DNA of 12,428 bases from Trueperaceae bacterium. GTDB taxonomy: Bacteria > Deinococcota > Deinococci > Deinococcales > Trueperaceae. Where the stretch lies: the NCBI GenBank assembly GCA_007128755.1, contig SKWV01000114.1, positions 1-12,428 of the forward strand, given 5' to 3'. This document shows positions 12,263-12,428 of the stretch, one piece after another (positions within the stretch are counted from its first letter, which is position 1; the number at the start of each line of letters is the position of its first letter). The position numbers and the translations under genes were made by a program. Under the pieces are notes generated by a model, which was not told the origin of the DNA, did not search any database, and worked only from the letters and a program-made list of their open reading frames with translations.

Positions 12263-12428
12263 ATGGATCACCAAAGACGGAAGGCTCTCGACACCACCTT
12301 GCTGCAGATCGAGAAGCAGTTCGGGAAGGGCGCGATCATGCGGTTGGGGGATGATCCGGGTGGGTTGGCGTATGGGGTGGTGAGTACGGGGTCGTTGTCG
12401 GTGGATGTGGCGTTGGGGGTGGGTGGTC
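12263..12428 (+). CDS. recA: Recombinase A, N-terminal part (runs off the window)
   Basis: Only the first 55 codons are present. They encode the N-terminal polymerisation helix and the start of the core. KALDTTLLQIEKQFGKGAIM (7-26) matches the RecA block usually read as ALxxALxQIEKQFGKGSIM. VVSTGSLSVDVALGVGG (39-55) is the strand just before the ATP-binding GxxPxGR/Walker A region. RecA forms the filament for homologous recombination and DNA-damage response. The open frame is intact to the end. Codon use changes abruptly: codons 1-26 use many C-ending codons, whereas codons 27-55 have none (21 end in G, 8 in T). The ATG at 12263 has GGAGG 11 bases upstream. It probably shares a transcript with cinA. 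The identity is secure despite truncation. Confidence 0.95.
   Translation, partial: MDHQRRKALDTTLLQIEKQFGKGAIMRLGDDPGGLAYGVVSTGSLSVDVALGVGG

Noticed and set aside
12076..12354. Small plus-strand frame spanning the end of cinA and the start of recA (possible thpR remnant)
   Set aside because: The translation is Arg/Ala/Ser-rich without the HxT motifs of the 2H phosphoesterase family, and it overlaps two certain genes in another frame.
12341..12428. G-quadruplex or chi-like element in the G/T-rich end of the window
   Set aside because: G-runs are present, but loops between them are mostly long, and the stretch is coding for conserved RecA residues. The codon-bias explanation is simpler.
1..12428. 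CRISPR arrays, tRNA/rRNA genes, insertion sequences, attachment sites
   Set aside because: No direct-repeat series, no cloverleaf or rRNA-like stretch, no transposase or integrase, and no terminal inverted repeats were seen. Nearly all of the window is accounted for by core genes with gaps under 150 bases.

Overview
This is a high-GC (roughly 70% by eye), gene-dense bacterial window holding core chromosomal genes. I see no mobile element, CRISPR array, tRNA or rRNA. The best guess for the source is the phylum Deinococcota, possibly a Truepera-like lineage. That rests on the short omega subunit, which resembles Deinococcus/Thermus omega as I remember it; on the guanylate kinase P-loop of the form TGASGVGK; on cinA lying directly upstream of recA; on a csaB gene; and on several TANNNT boxes sitting 5-8 bases before start codons, the signature of leaderless transcription common in this phylum. 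No database search was possible, so the placement is an inference.

Layout: (1) 1-1081, minus strand: gmk (guanylate kinase) followed by rpoZ (RNA polymerase omega), a common gene pair. (2) 1187-6435, plus strand, divergent from gmk: pyrG (CTP synthase), udk (uridine kinase), a DUF5693-type membrane protein and csaB (polysaccharide pyruvyl transferase), spaced at 4, -4 and 2 bases and so probably one operon. The first two genes supply CTP and salvage pyrimidines. The last two probably act on the pyruvylated cell-wall polymer that anchors SLH-type surface proteins. (3) 6445-7230, plus strand: an exported TPR-repeat protein with its own leaderless promoter, whose -10 box contains the csaB stop codon. 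(4) 7254-10718, minus strand: a three-gene set of a MoxR-type AAA+ ATPase with unusual Walker motifs, a VWA/MIDAS protein and an exported SIMPL (DUF541) protein. (5) 10860-12428, plus strand, divergent from the ATPase: cinA, then the first 55 codons of recA, which runs off the window.

The points most worth a second look are the loss of the pyridine-nucleotide-deamidase motifs in the C-terminal half of CinA, the abrupt switch of codon style inside recA (29 codons without a single C or A in third position), the DUF5693-CsaB pairing inside a nucleotide operon, the MoxR-VWA-SIMPL set, and the leaderless starts that change the annotated N-termini. I found no clear evidence of a wholly new system. 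The DUF5693/CsaB pair and the MoxR/VWA/SIMPL set are the two places where the biochemical function is really undescribed.
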